Below are positions 16,178-24,905 of a stretch of 64,000 nt of DNA, one piece after another (the first letter of the stretch is position 1; every line of letters starts with the position of its first letter). Source of the DNA: Marinibaculum sp040216765 (GTDB lineage Bacteria > Pseudomonadota > Alphaproteobacteria > Ferrovibrionales > Ferrovibrionaceae). The stretch is taken from assembly GCA_040216765.1 (NCBI GenBank), contig JAVJON010000045.1:62001-126000 (forward strand), given 5' to 3'. The position numbers were made by a program, and so were the translations under genes. Below the pieces are notes generated by a model. That model saw only the letters and a program-made list of their open reading frames with translations. It was not told the DNA's origin and did no database searches.

Positions 16178-17446
16178 CTACTTGCGGCGGTCGTCGCCCC
16201 AGCCGGGCATCGGGTAGACCAGGGCGGCCTCGGCGGAGGCATCGGGCATGACCACCAGCGGGCGGTTGTCGACGTTCTGCAGCATGGCCGACTTGATGTT
16301 GGGGTTCTGGCCCTTCTCGTTGAACTGGATCGGGCCGCCGATCATGATGTGGTCGGCGATGTCGGTCTTGCGCAGCGCCTCGACCAGCGCATCGGGCGCG
16401 GCGGAGCCGGCGCGCTTGTAGGCGTCGGCGGCGATCAGCAGCGCCTCGAACGAAAAGCCGGCGTTCAGCTCCAGCATCTCGTCGGGGAAGGCCTTCTCGA
16501 AGGCGGCGCCGAAGGCCTGCGACATCTGCGTCTTGGGATCGACCCAGGGCACGTTGGCGATGACGAAATCGGCGTATTTTCCCAGCGCCTTGTAGAACTG
16601 GCCCTCGTAGGTGCCGGGGCTGCCGGGGGTCATGATGCCCTGCGGCTCGTAGCGCTGCTTGACCATCTCGCGCACCAGCAGGATCGCGTCCGCGCCATGG
16701 CTGACCGGCAGCACGATATCGGCGCCGGTCGCCTTCGCCTTCGCGACCTCGACCGACAGGTCCTTCGCCTTCGGGTCGTAGGCGATGGTCTCCAGGATCG
16801 GGAAGGGCATGTCCATCTTGCCGTACAGCGCGCCAACGCCATTGGCCATGGCGGTGCCGAAGGTGTCGTTGACATGCAGGAAGACGGCGCCGTTCGGCTT
16901 CGCCCCGGTCTTGGCGATCATCTGCTTGATCAGGCCGAGGCCGTTGATCACCAGCATCGGGCCGGTGGTGAAGTTGCGGAAGACGTACTTGTAGCCCTGC
17001 TCGGTGATCTGCGGCGCGGCGGCGATGTTGATGACATGCGGGATGCCGCGCTGCTCGGCCACCTGGGCGACGGCCGCGGTCTCGCCCGACACGAAGGTGC
17101 CGACCAGCACCTGCGCACCCTCGTTCACCAGCTTCTCGGCCGCGGTGCGCGCCTTGTCCGGGTTCGATTCGGTATCCGCCATCATCAGCTCGACCGGATG
17201 GCCCATTTCGGCCAGCAGCGCCGGGGCAATGTCGAAGCCGCGCTTGCAGGCGGCGCCCTCGCGGGCGAAAAAGCCGGTCAGCGGCGCCAGGCAGCCGATC
17301 TTCAGCGGGGCGGCGGCAGCCGCGCCGCGCAGGATCCCCGGAGCGGCCAGCAGGCCGGCCGCGGCCGCGGCGCCAACAGTGAAGCTGCGGCGGTCGATCG
17401 CGAATGTACCGCGGCCCGAACGATGGCCTGTCCTGTTGTCTGTCAT
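16178..17446 (-). CDS. Tat-exported substrate-binding protein of a liv-type ABC transporter
   Basis: The 422-residue periplasmic protein has a twin-arginine-like signal (DRRSFTVGAAAAAGLLAAP) and then the type I periplasmic-binding fold of LivJ proteins: LKIGCLAPLTGFFAREGAACKRGFD, VLVGTFVSGETAAVAQVAEQ and TPGSPGTYEGQFYKAL. It captures the ligand for LivHMGF. The ATG at 17446 is preceded by GGGAGGG. Ligands in this family range from leucine to amides, urea and aromatic acids; the exact ligand is not deducible. It is the first gene of the operon, ahead of the repeat block. Confidence 0.88.
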   Translation of the reverse strand: MTDNRTGHRSGRGTFAIDRRSFTVGAAAAAGLLAAPGILRGAAAAAPLKIGCLAPLTGFFAREGAACKRGFDIAPALLAEMGHPVELMMADTESNPDKARTAAEKLVNEGAQVLVGTFVSGETAAVAQVAEQRGIPHVINIAAAPQITEQGYKYVFRNFTTGPMLVINGLGLIKQMIAKTGAKPNGAVFLHVNDTFGTAMANGVGALYGKMDMPFPILETIAYDPKAKDLSVEVAKAKATGADIVLPVSHGADAILLVREMVKQRYEPQGIMTPGSPGTYEGQFYKALGKYADFVIANVPWVDPKTQMSQAFGAAFEKAFPDEMLELNAGFSFEALLIAADAYKRAGSAAPDALVEALRKTDIADHIMIGGPIQFNEKGQNPNIKSAMLQNVDNRPLVVMPDASAEAALVYPMPGWGDDRRK

Positions 17447-17674
17447 GGCGCCCTCCCGATGGTTGCCGGCCCGGTGTCGCGGGCCGGAATGCGACTTGCG
17501 CCGCAGTATGCCGGTCTGCCCGCCGCACCTCCACATCTATTGCAGCGGCCCGGCCCTCCTCCCCCGGCGCCTTCATGTGCCATTCAGGTAGACAGCGCTA
17601 CATGAGAGGCATTGCAGCCGGCTGGCATGCTGCCCGTTCCGGGGCAGAATGCCGAACGCACTGAAGGAGACCGC

Positions 17675-18886
17675 ATGTCGTTCGCCCGCCAGGGTCTGAT
17701 CATCGCCATCCTCGCCATCGTCGCACTGGGCGGCTGGTGGGCGGCCGAGCATTTCGGCCTGCTGCAGGCGGCGGCCACCCGCAACGGTCCCGGCGGCGGC
17801 CCGGGCGGCGGTCCGGGCGGCCGGGGTCCGGGCGCCGGCCTGACCGGCGGCGTCCCGGTGATCGCCGAGCCGGTCCGCCTGCAGCGCGACGATGTGCGGA
17901 TCCAGGCGGTCGGCACCGGCGAGGCCCAGTACGGCGTCACCCTCTACCCCGCCGTGGCCGGCGAGGTGGTGGAGATCGGCTTCGTCACCGGCCAGTCGGT
18001 GAAGACGGGCGACATGCTGCTGCGGCTGGACGACGAGGCGGAGCGCCTGGCGGTCGAGATCGCGCAGCTCGAGGCCAGGGATGCCGAGGTCACCCTGTCG
18101 CGCTATCGCAAGGCGGCGCCGAAGGGCGCCGTCTCGGCCGCCGAGGTGGATACCGCGCGCACCGCCCTGGACCGCGCGAAGCTGCGCCTGGAGGAAGCGC
18201 AGGTCGCGCTGCGCGACCGGACCCTGCGGGCGCCCTTCGACGGCATGATCGGCACGCCGGAGGTGGATCCCGGCGACCGGGTCACCGCCGCCACCGCGAT
18301 CGCCACCCTGGACGCCCGCGGCACCATCGTCGTCACCTTCGACCTGCCCGAGATCCATGCCGGCAAGGTCCGCCCCGGCCAGGAGCTGCAAGTCACCCCC
18401 TGGAGCCTGCCGGGCCGCAGCTTTGCGGGGGTGGTGGAGACCCTGGGCAGCCGCATCGACCCGGTGTCCCGCACCCTGAAGGTGCGCGCCCATGTCGCCA
18501 ATACCGAGGACCTGCTGCGGCCGGGCATGTCCTTCGCCGTCGCCCTGGAGATCGCCGGAGGCGAGCGTGTCAGCGTGCCGGAGATCGCCGTGCTGTGGAG
18601 CCGCGACGGCGCCTTCGTCTGGCAGGTCGGCCCGGCCCCCGCGGATCCTGCCGGCACCGCCCGGCCGGCCGGTGCCGGAGCGGGCGCAAGCGGCCCGGTG
18701 GCCGTCAGGATGCCGGTCAAGGTGCATCGCCGCGATGGCGGCCGGGTGCTGCTGGACGGCGGCCTGCAGCCGGGCGACCTGATCGTGGTGGAAGGCGTGC
18801 AGCGCCTGCGCGAGGGCTCCGTCCTGCGGCCGACCACGGCCGGCGAGGGCGCGGCGCCGGCGGGTGCCGCCCCGGGGGCATCGTGA
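17675..18886 (+). CDS. RND efflux pump periplasmic adaptor (membrane fusion protein)
   Basis: The 403-residue protein has an N-terminal membrane anchor (GLIIAILAIVALGGWWAAE). A low-complexity glycine/proline linker follows (GPGGGPGGGPGG), then the barrel-sandwich, alpha-hairpin and beta-barrel domains of HlyD-type adaptors (AGEVVEIGFVTGQSVKTGDMLLRLD, LRAPFDGMIG, GQELQVTPWSLPG). It bridges the RND pump and the outer-membrane channel. AAGGAGA at 17664-17670 fixes the start. Its stop overlaps the pump start (GTGA), so the three genes form a coupled operon. Confidence 0.92.
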   Translation: MSFARQGLIIAILAIVALGGWWAAEHFGLLQAAATRNGPGGGPGGGPGGRGPGAGLTGGVPVIAEPVRLQRDDVRIQAVGTGEAQYGVTLYPAVAGEVVEIGFVTGQSVKTGDMLLRLDDEAERLAVEIAQLEARDAEVTLSRYRKAAPKGAVSAAEVDTARTALDRAKLRLEEAQVALRDRTLRAPFDGMIGTPEVDPGDRVTAATAIATLDARGTIVVTFDLPEIHAGKVRPGQELQVTPWSLPGRSFAGVVETLGSRIDPVSRTLKVRAHVANTEDLLRPGMSFAVALEIAGGERVSVPEIAVLWSRDGAFVWQVGPAPADPAGTARPAGAGAGASGPVAVRMPVKVHRRDGGRVLLDGGLQPGDLIVVEGVQRLREGSVLRPTTAGEGAAPAGAAPGAS

Positions 18887-21800
18887 GCGACCGGCAAGGG
18901 CCCGAGGGCCTGCCCGCCGGCGGCGGCCTGCCCGCCCTTGCGGTGCGGCGGCCGATCCTGACCATCGTCGCGAACCTGCTGATCGTGATCGGCGGCCTGG
19001 CGGCGCTGGCCGGGGTCGAGGTCCGCGAGCTGCCCGATGTCGACCGCCCGATCGTCACCGTGCGGGCGGTCTGGGACGGCGCCGCGCCGGAGACCATGGA
19101 TGCCGAGGTGACCTCGGTGCTGGAGGGCGCGGTGGCGCGGGTCGCCGGCGTGCGCTCGATCCGGTCCAGTTCGGAAGAGAACAACATGCGGATCCGCGTG
19201 GAGTTCGAGCCGGACACCGACCTGGACACCGCCGCCAACGACGTGCGCGAGGCGGTCGCCGGCGTCGAGCGCCGCCTGCCGGACGGGGTCGACGAGGTCT
19301 CGGTGGTGAAGGCCGACGACAATGCCGGCGCGGTGGTGCAGGTCGCAGCGGTCAGCGACACCCTGTCGGAGGCGGAGCTGACCAGGCTGGCGGAGGAGGA
19401 CATCTCCACGGAACTGGCGGCGGTCCCCGGCGTGGCCAGCGTTCAGGTTTTCGGCAATCGCGAGCGGGTGATGCGGGTGCTGGTGGAGCCGCTGCGCCTG
19501 ACCAGCTACGGCCTGTCGATCGACGATATCGCCGATGTGCTGGAAAGCGCCCGTTTCGACGTGCCGGCGGGCAGCTTCAAGTCCGACGACCAGCTGCTGA
19601 TCGTCCGCGCCGACGCCTCGGTCTGGAAACCGGAGGAGGTCGAGCGGCTGGAGATCGCGCCCCGGGTGCGCCTGGGCGACGTGGCGCAGGTGCTGTACGG
19701 CCCGGCGGATGCCGAAAGCTCGGTCCGGCTGGACGGGCGCACCGTGGTCGGGATGGGGGTGATCCGGCAGGCGCGGTCGAACACCATCGAGATCTCCGAC
19801 GGTGTCGACCGGGCGCTGGAGCGGCTGAACCGCAGCCTGAAGGATGTGGAGGTGGTGAAGACCTCCGACGATGCGGTGTTCATCAAGGGCTCGGTGCGCG
19901 AGGTGCTGATCAGCCTGGGCCTGGCCGTGCTGATCGTAATCGCCGTGACCTGGCTGTTCCTGGGCGCCTGGCGGCCGACCCTGATCCCGGCGACGACGAT
20001 CCCGGTCGCCCTGGTCGGCACCCTGGGCGGGATCTGGCTGATGGGCTTCTCGATCAACATCCTGACCCTGCTGGCCATGGTGCTGGCCACCGGCATGATC
20101 GTCGACGATGCCATCGTGGTGATGGAGAACATCCAGCGCCGCAAGATGCAGGGATTGAAACCGCTGGCTGCCGCGGTGCTGGGCACGCGGCAGGTGTTCT
20201 TCGCCGTGCTGGCGACCACCGCCACCCTGATCTCGGTCTTCCTGCCGATCGCCTTCCTGCCGTCGACCGCCGGGCGGCTGTTCACCGAGTTCGGCTTCGT
20301 CCTTGCCGTGGCGGTGGCGATCTCCTCCTTCGTCGCGCTGACCCTCTGCCCGATGCTGGCCTCCCGCCTGCCGGCGGGCGGGCAGGACCTGCCGCCCGTG
20401 CTGCGGCGCATCGGCAGCCCGCTGGCCGGGCTCTACCGGCGGGCGCTGGATGCCACCCTGGCGGCGCCGCTGCTGGTCGTGGCCGGCGCACTGGTGCTGG
20501 TCGGCCTGGCGGTCCTGCAGTTCGCCAGCCTGAGCGAGGAGCTGGTGCCGCAGGAGGATCGCGGCCTGATCATCGTCGCGATGCAGGGCCCCGACGGCGT
20601 CGGCCTGGACTATATGGAGCGCCAGGTGGCGCCGGTGGAGGCGGCGCTGCAGCCGCTGCGCGACGACGGCACGATCGCGGCCGTGTTCACCATCGTCGGC
20701 CGCTACGACATGAACCGCGCCTTCATCACCGCGCGCCTGGCGCCCTGGGGCGAGCGCGACATCGCGCAGGGCGAGATCATCGGCAAGCTGCAGCGCCAGC
20801 TGGGGCAGCTGCCCGGGGCGACGGTGCGGATCTTCGGCACCAACAGCCTGAACCTGCGGGGCAGCTCCAGCGGCGGGCTGGAATTCGCCCTGACCGGGAC
20901 CAGCTATCCCGCCATTGCCGCCGCCGCCGCCGACCTGATGGCCGCCTCCGCCGCCCGCCTGCCGGCGTTGCGCGACATGCGGATGGACTACCAGGCGACG
21001 CAGCCGCAGCTCTCGGTGCGGATCGACCGGCGCCGGGCGGAGGATCTGGGGATCTCGGTCGACGGCATCGCCGCCACCCTGCGCGCCATGGTGGACGGCT
21101 ATGAGGTCACCGAGATCAACGTCGACGACACCCAGGTGCCGGTGATCCTGCAATCCGCGGGCGGCGCGATCGGCGATCCCGGCGACCTGGCCAACCTGTT
21201 CGTTCGCTCGGCCACGGGCAGCATGATCCCGCTTTCCGCCTTCATCGAGATCACCGAGGAGGGCGTGCCCGCGGAGCTGGACCGGGTCGGCCAGAAGCGG
21301 GCGGTCGAGATGGATGCCGGCCTGTCCCCGGACATGCCGCTGCGCCAGGCCATCGCCGACCTGGAGGCCCTGGCCGACGAGGTGCTGCCGCCCGGCATCG
21401 GCATTCTCTGGCAGGGCGAGGCGGCGACCCTGGAGGAGACCTCGCAGGAGGTCGCAATCACCTTCGCCATCGCCGTGCTGGTGGTGCTGCTGGTGCTGGC
21501 GGCGCAGTTCGAGAGCTTCCTCAGCGCCCTGGTGATCATCCTGACCGTGCCGTCGGGCATCGCCGCGGCGGTCTTCGCGCTGGCGCTGACCGGCACCAGC
21601 CTGAACATCTACAGCCAGATCGGCCTGGTCATGCTGATCGGCCTGATGGCGAAGAACGGCATCCTGATCGTGGAGTTCGCCGACCAGCTGCGCGACCGCG
21701 GCCTGCCGGTGGCGCAGGCGATCCGCGAGGCCGCGATCGTGCGGCTGCGGCCGGTGATGATGACCATGCTGTCCACCGTGTTCGGCGGCCTGCCGCTGAT

Positions 21801-22035
21801 CCTGGCAAGCGGCCCGGGCGCGGAATCCCGCAGCGCGATCGGCTGGGTGATCTTCGGCGGGCTGGGCATCGCCACGATCTTCACCCTGTTCCTGACGCCG
21901 GCGGTCTATCGCCTGCTGGCGCCGCTGACGAAGCCCCGCGCCGACGCCCAGGGCCGCCTGCAGCGCGAGCTGCGCGACGCCGAGGGGGTGCCCGACAGCC
22001 TGTCCGGCGCCCCGGTCCCGGGGCCCGCGGAATGA
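18883..22035 (+). CDS. RND family multidrug efflux pump, inner-membrane component
   Basis: The 1050-residue protein has the full HAE-1/AcrB architecture: a first helix with RRPILTIVANLLIVIGGLAAL, two large periplasmic loops, and the signature segments IPVALVGTLGG and LLAMVLATGMIVDDAIVVMEN carrying the paired aspartates of the proton relay. It exports hydrophobic compounds using the proton gradient. It starts with GTG at 18883 overlapping the adaptor stop, and its own stop overlaps the next start (ATGA). A longer upstream frame exists but is a shadow of the adaptor gene. Confidence 0.93.
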   Translation: MSDRQGPEGLPAGGGLPALAVRRPILTIVANLLIVIGGLAALAGVEVRELPDVDRPIVTVRAVWDGAAPETMDAEVTSVLEGAVARVAGVRSIRSSSEENNMRIRVEFEPDTDLDTAANDVREAVAGVERRLPDGVDEVSVVKADDNAGAVVQVAAVSDTLSEAELTRLAEEDISTELAAVPGVASVQVFGNRERVMRVLVEPLRLTSYGLSIDDIADVLESARFDVPAGSFKSDDQLLIVRADASVWKPEEVERLEIAPRVRLGDVAQVLYGPADAESSVRLDGRTVVGMGVIRQARSNTIEISDGVDRALERLNRSLKDVEVVKTSDDAVFIKGSVREVLISLGLAVLIVIAVTWLFLGAWRPTLIPATTIPVALVGTLGGIWLMGFSINILTLLAMVLATGMIVDDAIVVMENIQRRKMQGLKPLAAAVLGTRQVFFAVLATTATLISVFLPIAFLPSTAGRLFTEFGFVLAVAVAISSFVALTLCPMLASRLPAGGQDLPPVLRRIGSPLAGLYRRALDATLAAPLLVVAGALVLVGLAVLQFASLSEELVPQEDRGLIIVAMQGPDGVGLDYMERQVAPVEAALQPLRDDGTIAAVFTIVGRYDMNRAFITARLAPWGERDIAQGEIIGKLQRQLGQLPGATVRIFGTNSLNLRGSSSGGLEFALTGTSYPAIAAAAADLMAASAARLPALRDMRMDYQATQPQLSVRIDRRRAEDLGISVDGIAATLRAMVDGYEVTEINVDDTQVPVILQSAGGAIGDPGDLANLFVRSATGSMIPLSAFIEITEEGVPAELDRVGQKRAVEMDAGLSPDMPLRQAIADLEALADEVLPPGIGILWQGEAATLEETSQEVAITFAIAVLVVLLVLAAQFESFLSALVIILTVPSGIAAAVFALALTGTSLNIYSQIGLVMLIGLMAKNGILIVEFADQLRDRGLPVAQAIREAAIVRLRPVMMTMLSTVFGGLPLILASGPGAESRSAIGWVIFGGLGIATIFTLFLTPAVYRLLAPLTKPRADAQGRLQRELRDAEGVPDSLSGAPVPGPAE

Positions 22036-23687
22036 GCATCGCGCCGCACCCCATCTTCGTCATCCCGGCCCCCGAGCCGGGATCCATTCCGCCGGCCGTG
22101 CGGCGCTTCGCTGCTGGCGGAATGGATCCCCGGGTCAGGCCCGGGGATGACGGCCGTCGGTTGGCGCGGCAGCGCCGGAGGGCCGCTCCCCTCCGCGCTC
22201 TCGCCCCCCTGCCCGCCCTCGCCCCCCTGCTCGCCCTCGCCCTGTCCGGCTGCATCACCGTGGTCGGCCCCGACCCGGTCGCGCCGCAGGAGGATGCCGG
22301 GGCGCGCTATGACGCCGCCGTGCCCGCGCCGGTCGGGGCCCGGCCGGACCCGGCGGCCCGGACCGAGTGGTGGCTGGCGTTCGGCGACCCGGCACTGGAC
22401 GCTCTGGTGGCGCGCAGCCTGGCCGGCAATCCCGGCCTGCAGGAATCCGCCAGCCGGGTGCGCGAGGCGCAGGCGCTGTCGCGCGGCGTCGCGGCCGACG
22501 GCCGTCCCAGCCTGGACCTGGAGGGCGATGCCGGCATCCAGCGCAACCAGACGATCGGCAGCGGCCGCAGCGGCCGGTCCAGCGCCACCGGCGGAAGCAC
22601 CGGCGACGAGACCTCCGGCAGCGCCGGGCTCGGCCTCGCCTTCGGCTGGGTGCCGGACCTGTTCGGCGGCCAGCAGCGCGCCGAGGAGGCGGCCCGGGCG
22701 GAAGTCGAGCGCCAGGCCTGGCTGCGGCGCGACACCGCGCTCGCGCTGGTCGCGGAAACCGCGCGGACCTACGTCTCCTATCGCAGCACGCAGGCCCTGC
22801 AGTCCCTGGCGGAGGAGAGCCTGGACCTGCAGCGGCAGACCCTGACCCTGGTCGAGGGCCGCACCGAGGCCGGGCTGGCGCCGCAGCTGGACCTGAGCCG
22901 GGCGGAAGCCGCCGTCGCCTCGCTGGAGGCGGCATTGGCGCCGGCGGACTCCGAGCTGCGCCGCCTGCAGAACGCCCTGGCGGTGCTGGCCGGCGCGCTG
23001 CCGGGCAGCCTGCAGGTGCCGGGCCCCGGGGCGGGGATTGCCGGCATCCCGGTGCTGCGGGCCGGGCCGCCGATCGGCCTGCCGACCGAGCTGTTGCGCC
23101 GCCGGCCCGACCTGCGTGCGGCGGAGGCCGCGCTGATCGGCACCACGGCCGAGATCGGCGTGGCCGAGGCGGCGTTCTACCCGAGCCTCAGCCTGCCCGG
23201 CAGCCTCAGCCTTTCGGTCAGCGGCCTGGGCACCGGCTCCGTCGCGCAGGCCGTGGTGGCGGCGATCGGCGCCGCGCTGAACCTGCCGCTCTATGACGGC
23301 GGCGCGCGGCAGGCCAACCTGGACGCCGCGCAGGAACGCGCATTGCAGGCCCTGCTGGCCTATCGCACCGCCCTGCTGGCGGCACTGCAGGAGGTGGAGG
23401 CCGCGCTGCTCGCCTACCAGGGCGCCAGCGCCCGGCTGGCGGCCCTGGAAACCGAGGTGGCGGCCAGCGAACGGGCCTTCGCCCAGGCGGACGAACTGTA
23501 CCGGCAGGGGCTGGCCAGCTTCCTGGACGTGCTGGATGCGCAGCGGGAGCTGACCACGTCGCGGCGCGACCGGGTCGATGCCGCGACCGATGTCGCCCAG
23601 GCCACCATGGACATCTACGAGGCCGCCGGCCTGGCGCCCGACCTGCCGGCACTGCCGCCCGGCCCGGCCACCGTTCCGCAAGGCTGA
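22032..23687 (+). CDS. TolC/NodT-family outer-membrane efflux lipoprotein
   Basis: The 551-codon frame encodes a typical NodT-type channel: a lipobox LALSGC, then ARTEWWLAFGDPALDALVARSL and LLRRRPDLRAAEAAL, and a coiled C-terminal repeat (GLASFLDVLDAQRELTTSRR). It completes the tripartite pump. The first roughly 40 codons are not family sequence: they are the translation of a palindromic repeat inserted exactly at the gene start. Either the ATG at 22032 (overlapping the pump stop) gives a signal peptide with an unusual leader, or translation begins at the in-frame TTG at 22161 just before the signal (LARQRRRAAPLRALAPL). The mature lipoprotein would be the same. Confidence 0.88.
   Translation: MSIAPHPIFVIPAPEPGSIPPAVRRFAAGGMDPRVRPGDDGRRLARQRRRAAPLRALAPLPALAPLLALALSGCITVVGPDPVAPQEDAGARYDAAVPAPVGARPDPAARTEWWLAFGDPALDALVARSLAGNPGLQESASRVREAQALSRGVAADGRPSLDLEGDAGIQRNQTIGSGRSGRSSATGGSTGDETSGSAGLGLAFGWVPDLFGGQQRAEEAARAEVERQAWLRRDTALALVAETARTYVSYRSTQALQSLAEESLDLQRQTLTLVEGRTEAGLAPQLDLSRAEAAVASLEAALAPADSELRRLQNALAVLAGALPGSLQVPGPGAGIAGIPVLRAGPPIGLPTELLRRRPDLRAAEAALIGTTAEIGVAEAAFYPSLSLPGSLSLSVSGLGTGSVAQAVVAAIGAALNLPLYDGGARQANLDAAQERALQALLAYRTALLAALQEVEAALLAYQGASARLAALETEVAASERAFAQADELYRQGLASFLDVLDAQRELTTSRRDRVDAATDVAQATMDIYEAAGLAPDLPALPPGPATVPQG
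22058..22152. repeat. 95-bp double-hairpin palindrome inside a gene's 5' end
   Basis: Outer arms CGTCATCCC (22058-22066) and GGGATGACG (22144-22152) enclose a perfect 14-bp inner pair (22080-22093 with 22116-22129, containing GGATCCATTCCGCC). Each half also contains its own CCGG-type hairpin. The layout is the dispersed alphaproteobacterial palindrome translated as VIPAPEPGS...MDPRVRPGDDG. It lies in frame within the efflux channel gene, between the coupled start and the signal peptide. Confidence 0.9.
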
Positions 23688-23711
23688 GGCTTCCCTATCG
23701 CAGCCGTTCGC

Positions 23712-23745
23712 CTATCCTGCCGGTTCCGTTCGGAATTTCAGATAG
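23712..23745. promoter_or_regulatory. CTATC...AGATAG motifs upstream of the LysR gene
   Basis: CTATC at 23712-23716 and AGATAG at 23740-23745 flank a palindrome, TTCCG-TT-CGGAA (23724-23735). A further CTATC lies at 23695. The same half-sites form a complete box before the nitronate monooxygenase gene, so autoregulation by the LysR protein is likely. The last motif runs into the ribosome site of the LysR gene. Confidence 0.4.
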
Positions 23746-23756
23746 GGAGGCGGAGG

Positions 23757-24755
23757 ATGGATGCCTCGGACCTGCGGGTCTTCGCGGCGGTGCTGCACAG
23801 CGGCGGCATCAATCGGGCCGCCGGCGCGTTGAACACCGTGCAGTCCAACGTCACTGCCCGCATCCGCCGGCTGGAGGCGGAGCTGGGCACAAGGCTGTTC
23901 GACCGCCATGCCCGCGGCGTGACCCCCACCGATGCCGGCCGGCGCCTGGCGCCCTTCGCGCAGGCGATCGAGGGCCTGCTGCAGGAGGCCCGCCGCGCCG
24001 TGCAGGACGACGGCCTGCCCCGCGGGCCGCTGACCCTGGGATCGCTGGAGACCACGGCCGCCTTGCGGCTGGCCCCGGCGCTGGCCGGGTTTGCCGCCGC
24101 CTGGCCGGCCGTCGACCTGGTGCTGCGCACCGGCACCAGCGCGGAGATGCTGCAGGCCGTGCTCGACCGCCGGGTCGAGGGCGCCTTCGTCTGCGGCCCG
24201 GTGGCCCACGCTGCACTGACCGTCGAGCCGATGTTCGACGAGGAGCTGGTGCTGGCAACGGCACCGGGGGTGGCCGGCCTGGACAGCCTGGCGGCCCGCC
24301 CGGACGCGAAGATCGTCGTTTTGCGCGCCGGCTGTTCCTACCGCCAGCGGCTGGAGGAGGTCCTGGCCCGCCGCGGCGTGACGGGGTTGCGGCGGCTGGA
24401 GTTCGGCACCGTGGAGGCGCTGCTGGCCTGCACCGCGGCGGGCATCGGCATCACCCTGCTGCCGCGCGGCATCCTGGACGGCGCCGCCGGCCGCTTCGGC
24501 CTGGCGCTGCACGACCTGCCGCCGGAGGAAGCGCGGGTGCAGACCCTGTTCGTGCAGCGCCGCGACACCGGCCGCTCCAGCGCGATGGCCGCCTTGCTGG
24601 CGCAGGTGGCCGCACTGGCCCCGCCCGGAGGCGGGCGGGGCCGCCAGGCTCCCCCGGCTGCGTCGTCCCGGACCCGATCCGTGACCCATGGCGCGGGCGG
24701 CGATGCAGCCCGGCCGCGCCGTCCAGCCACGACCCCGGCTCGCAGGCCGGGATGA
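23757..24755 (+). CDS. LysR-family transcriptional regulator
   Basis: The 332-residue protein has the N-terminal LysR winged helix (FAAVLHSGGINRAAGALNTVQSNVTARIRRLEAELGTRLFDRH) and a C-terminal effector-binding domain with LACTAAGIGITLLPRG. It is about 30 residues longer than usual. The extra tail (after QVAALAPP) is the translation of low-complexity sequence plus one arm of a dispersed repeat at 24731-24758, so the original stop was probably lost. GGAGGCGGAGG precedes the start. It most likely controls the downstream nitronate monooxygenase, whose promoter carries a matching T-N11-A box. Confidence 0.9.
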   Translation: MDASDLRVFAAVLHSGGINRAAGALNTVQSNVTARIRRLEAELGTRLFDRHARGVTPTDAGRRLAPFAQAIEGLLQEARRAVQDDGLPRGPLTLGSLETTAALRLAPALAGFAAAWPAVDLVLRTGTSAEMLQAVLDRRVEGAFVCGPVAHAALTVEPMFDEELVLATAPGVAGLDSLAARPDAKIVVLRAGCSYRQRLEEVLARRGVTGLRRLEFGTVEALLACTAAGIGITLLPRGILDGAAGRFGLALHDLPPEEARVQTLFVQRRDTGRSSAMAALLAQVAALAPPGGGRGRQAPPAASSRTRSVTHGAGGDAARPRRPATTPARRPG

Positions 24756-24758
24756 CGG
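24731..24758. repeat. Half copy of the dispersed palindrome
   Basis: GACCCCGGCTCGCAGGCCGG followed by GATGACGG matches one arm of the elements at 15781 and 22058. It overlaps the last codons of the LysR gene and supplies its stop. Confidence 0.6.
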
Positions 24759-24810
24759 CGGGCGGGGCAAGGCGGCAAGGCTCCGCCGGTCGCGTCTTCC
24801 CGAATCGGCT

Positions 24811-24829
24811 CTATCTCCCGGACAGATAG
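24811..24829. promoter_or_regulatory. LysR-type box CTATCT-N7-AGATAG
   Basis: A perfect 6-bp inverted repeat, CTATCT (24811-24816) and AGATAG (24824-24829), with the classic T-N11-A spacing (T24814 to A24826). It lies 77 bases before the nitronate monooxygenase start and matches half-sites before the LysR gene. It is probably the activation site. Confidence 0.55.
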
Positions 24830-24905
24830 CTGCGTTCTCGACAATTCATTTTCCCGTGCCCCGTTCGCCCCCTACCTTCTGTCCGACAGCAGAAGGAGCA
24901 TCGTC

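Noticed and set aside
17737..18882. Upstream extension of the RND pump frame
   Set aside because: It is the adaptor gene read in another frame. The GTG at 18883 overlapping the adaptor stop is the natural start.
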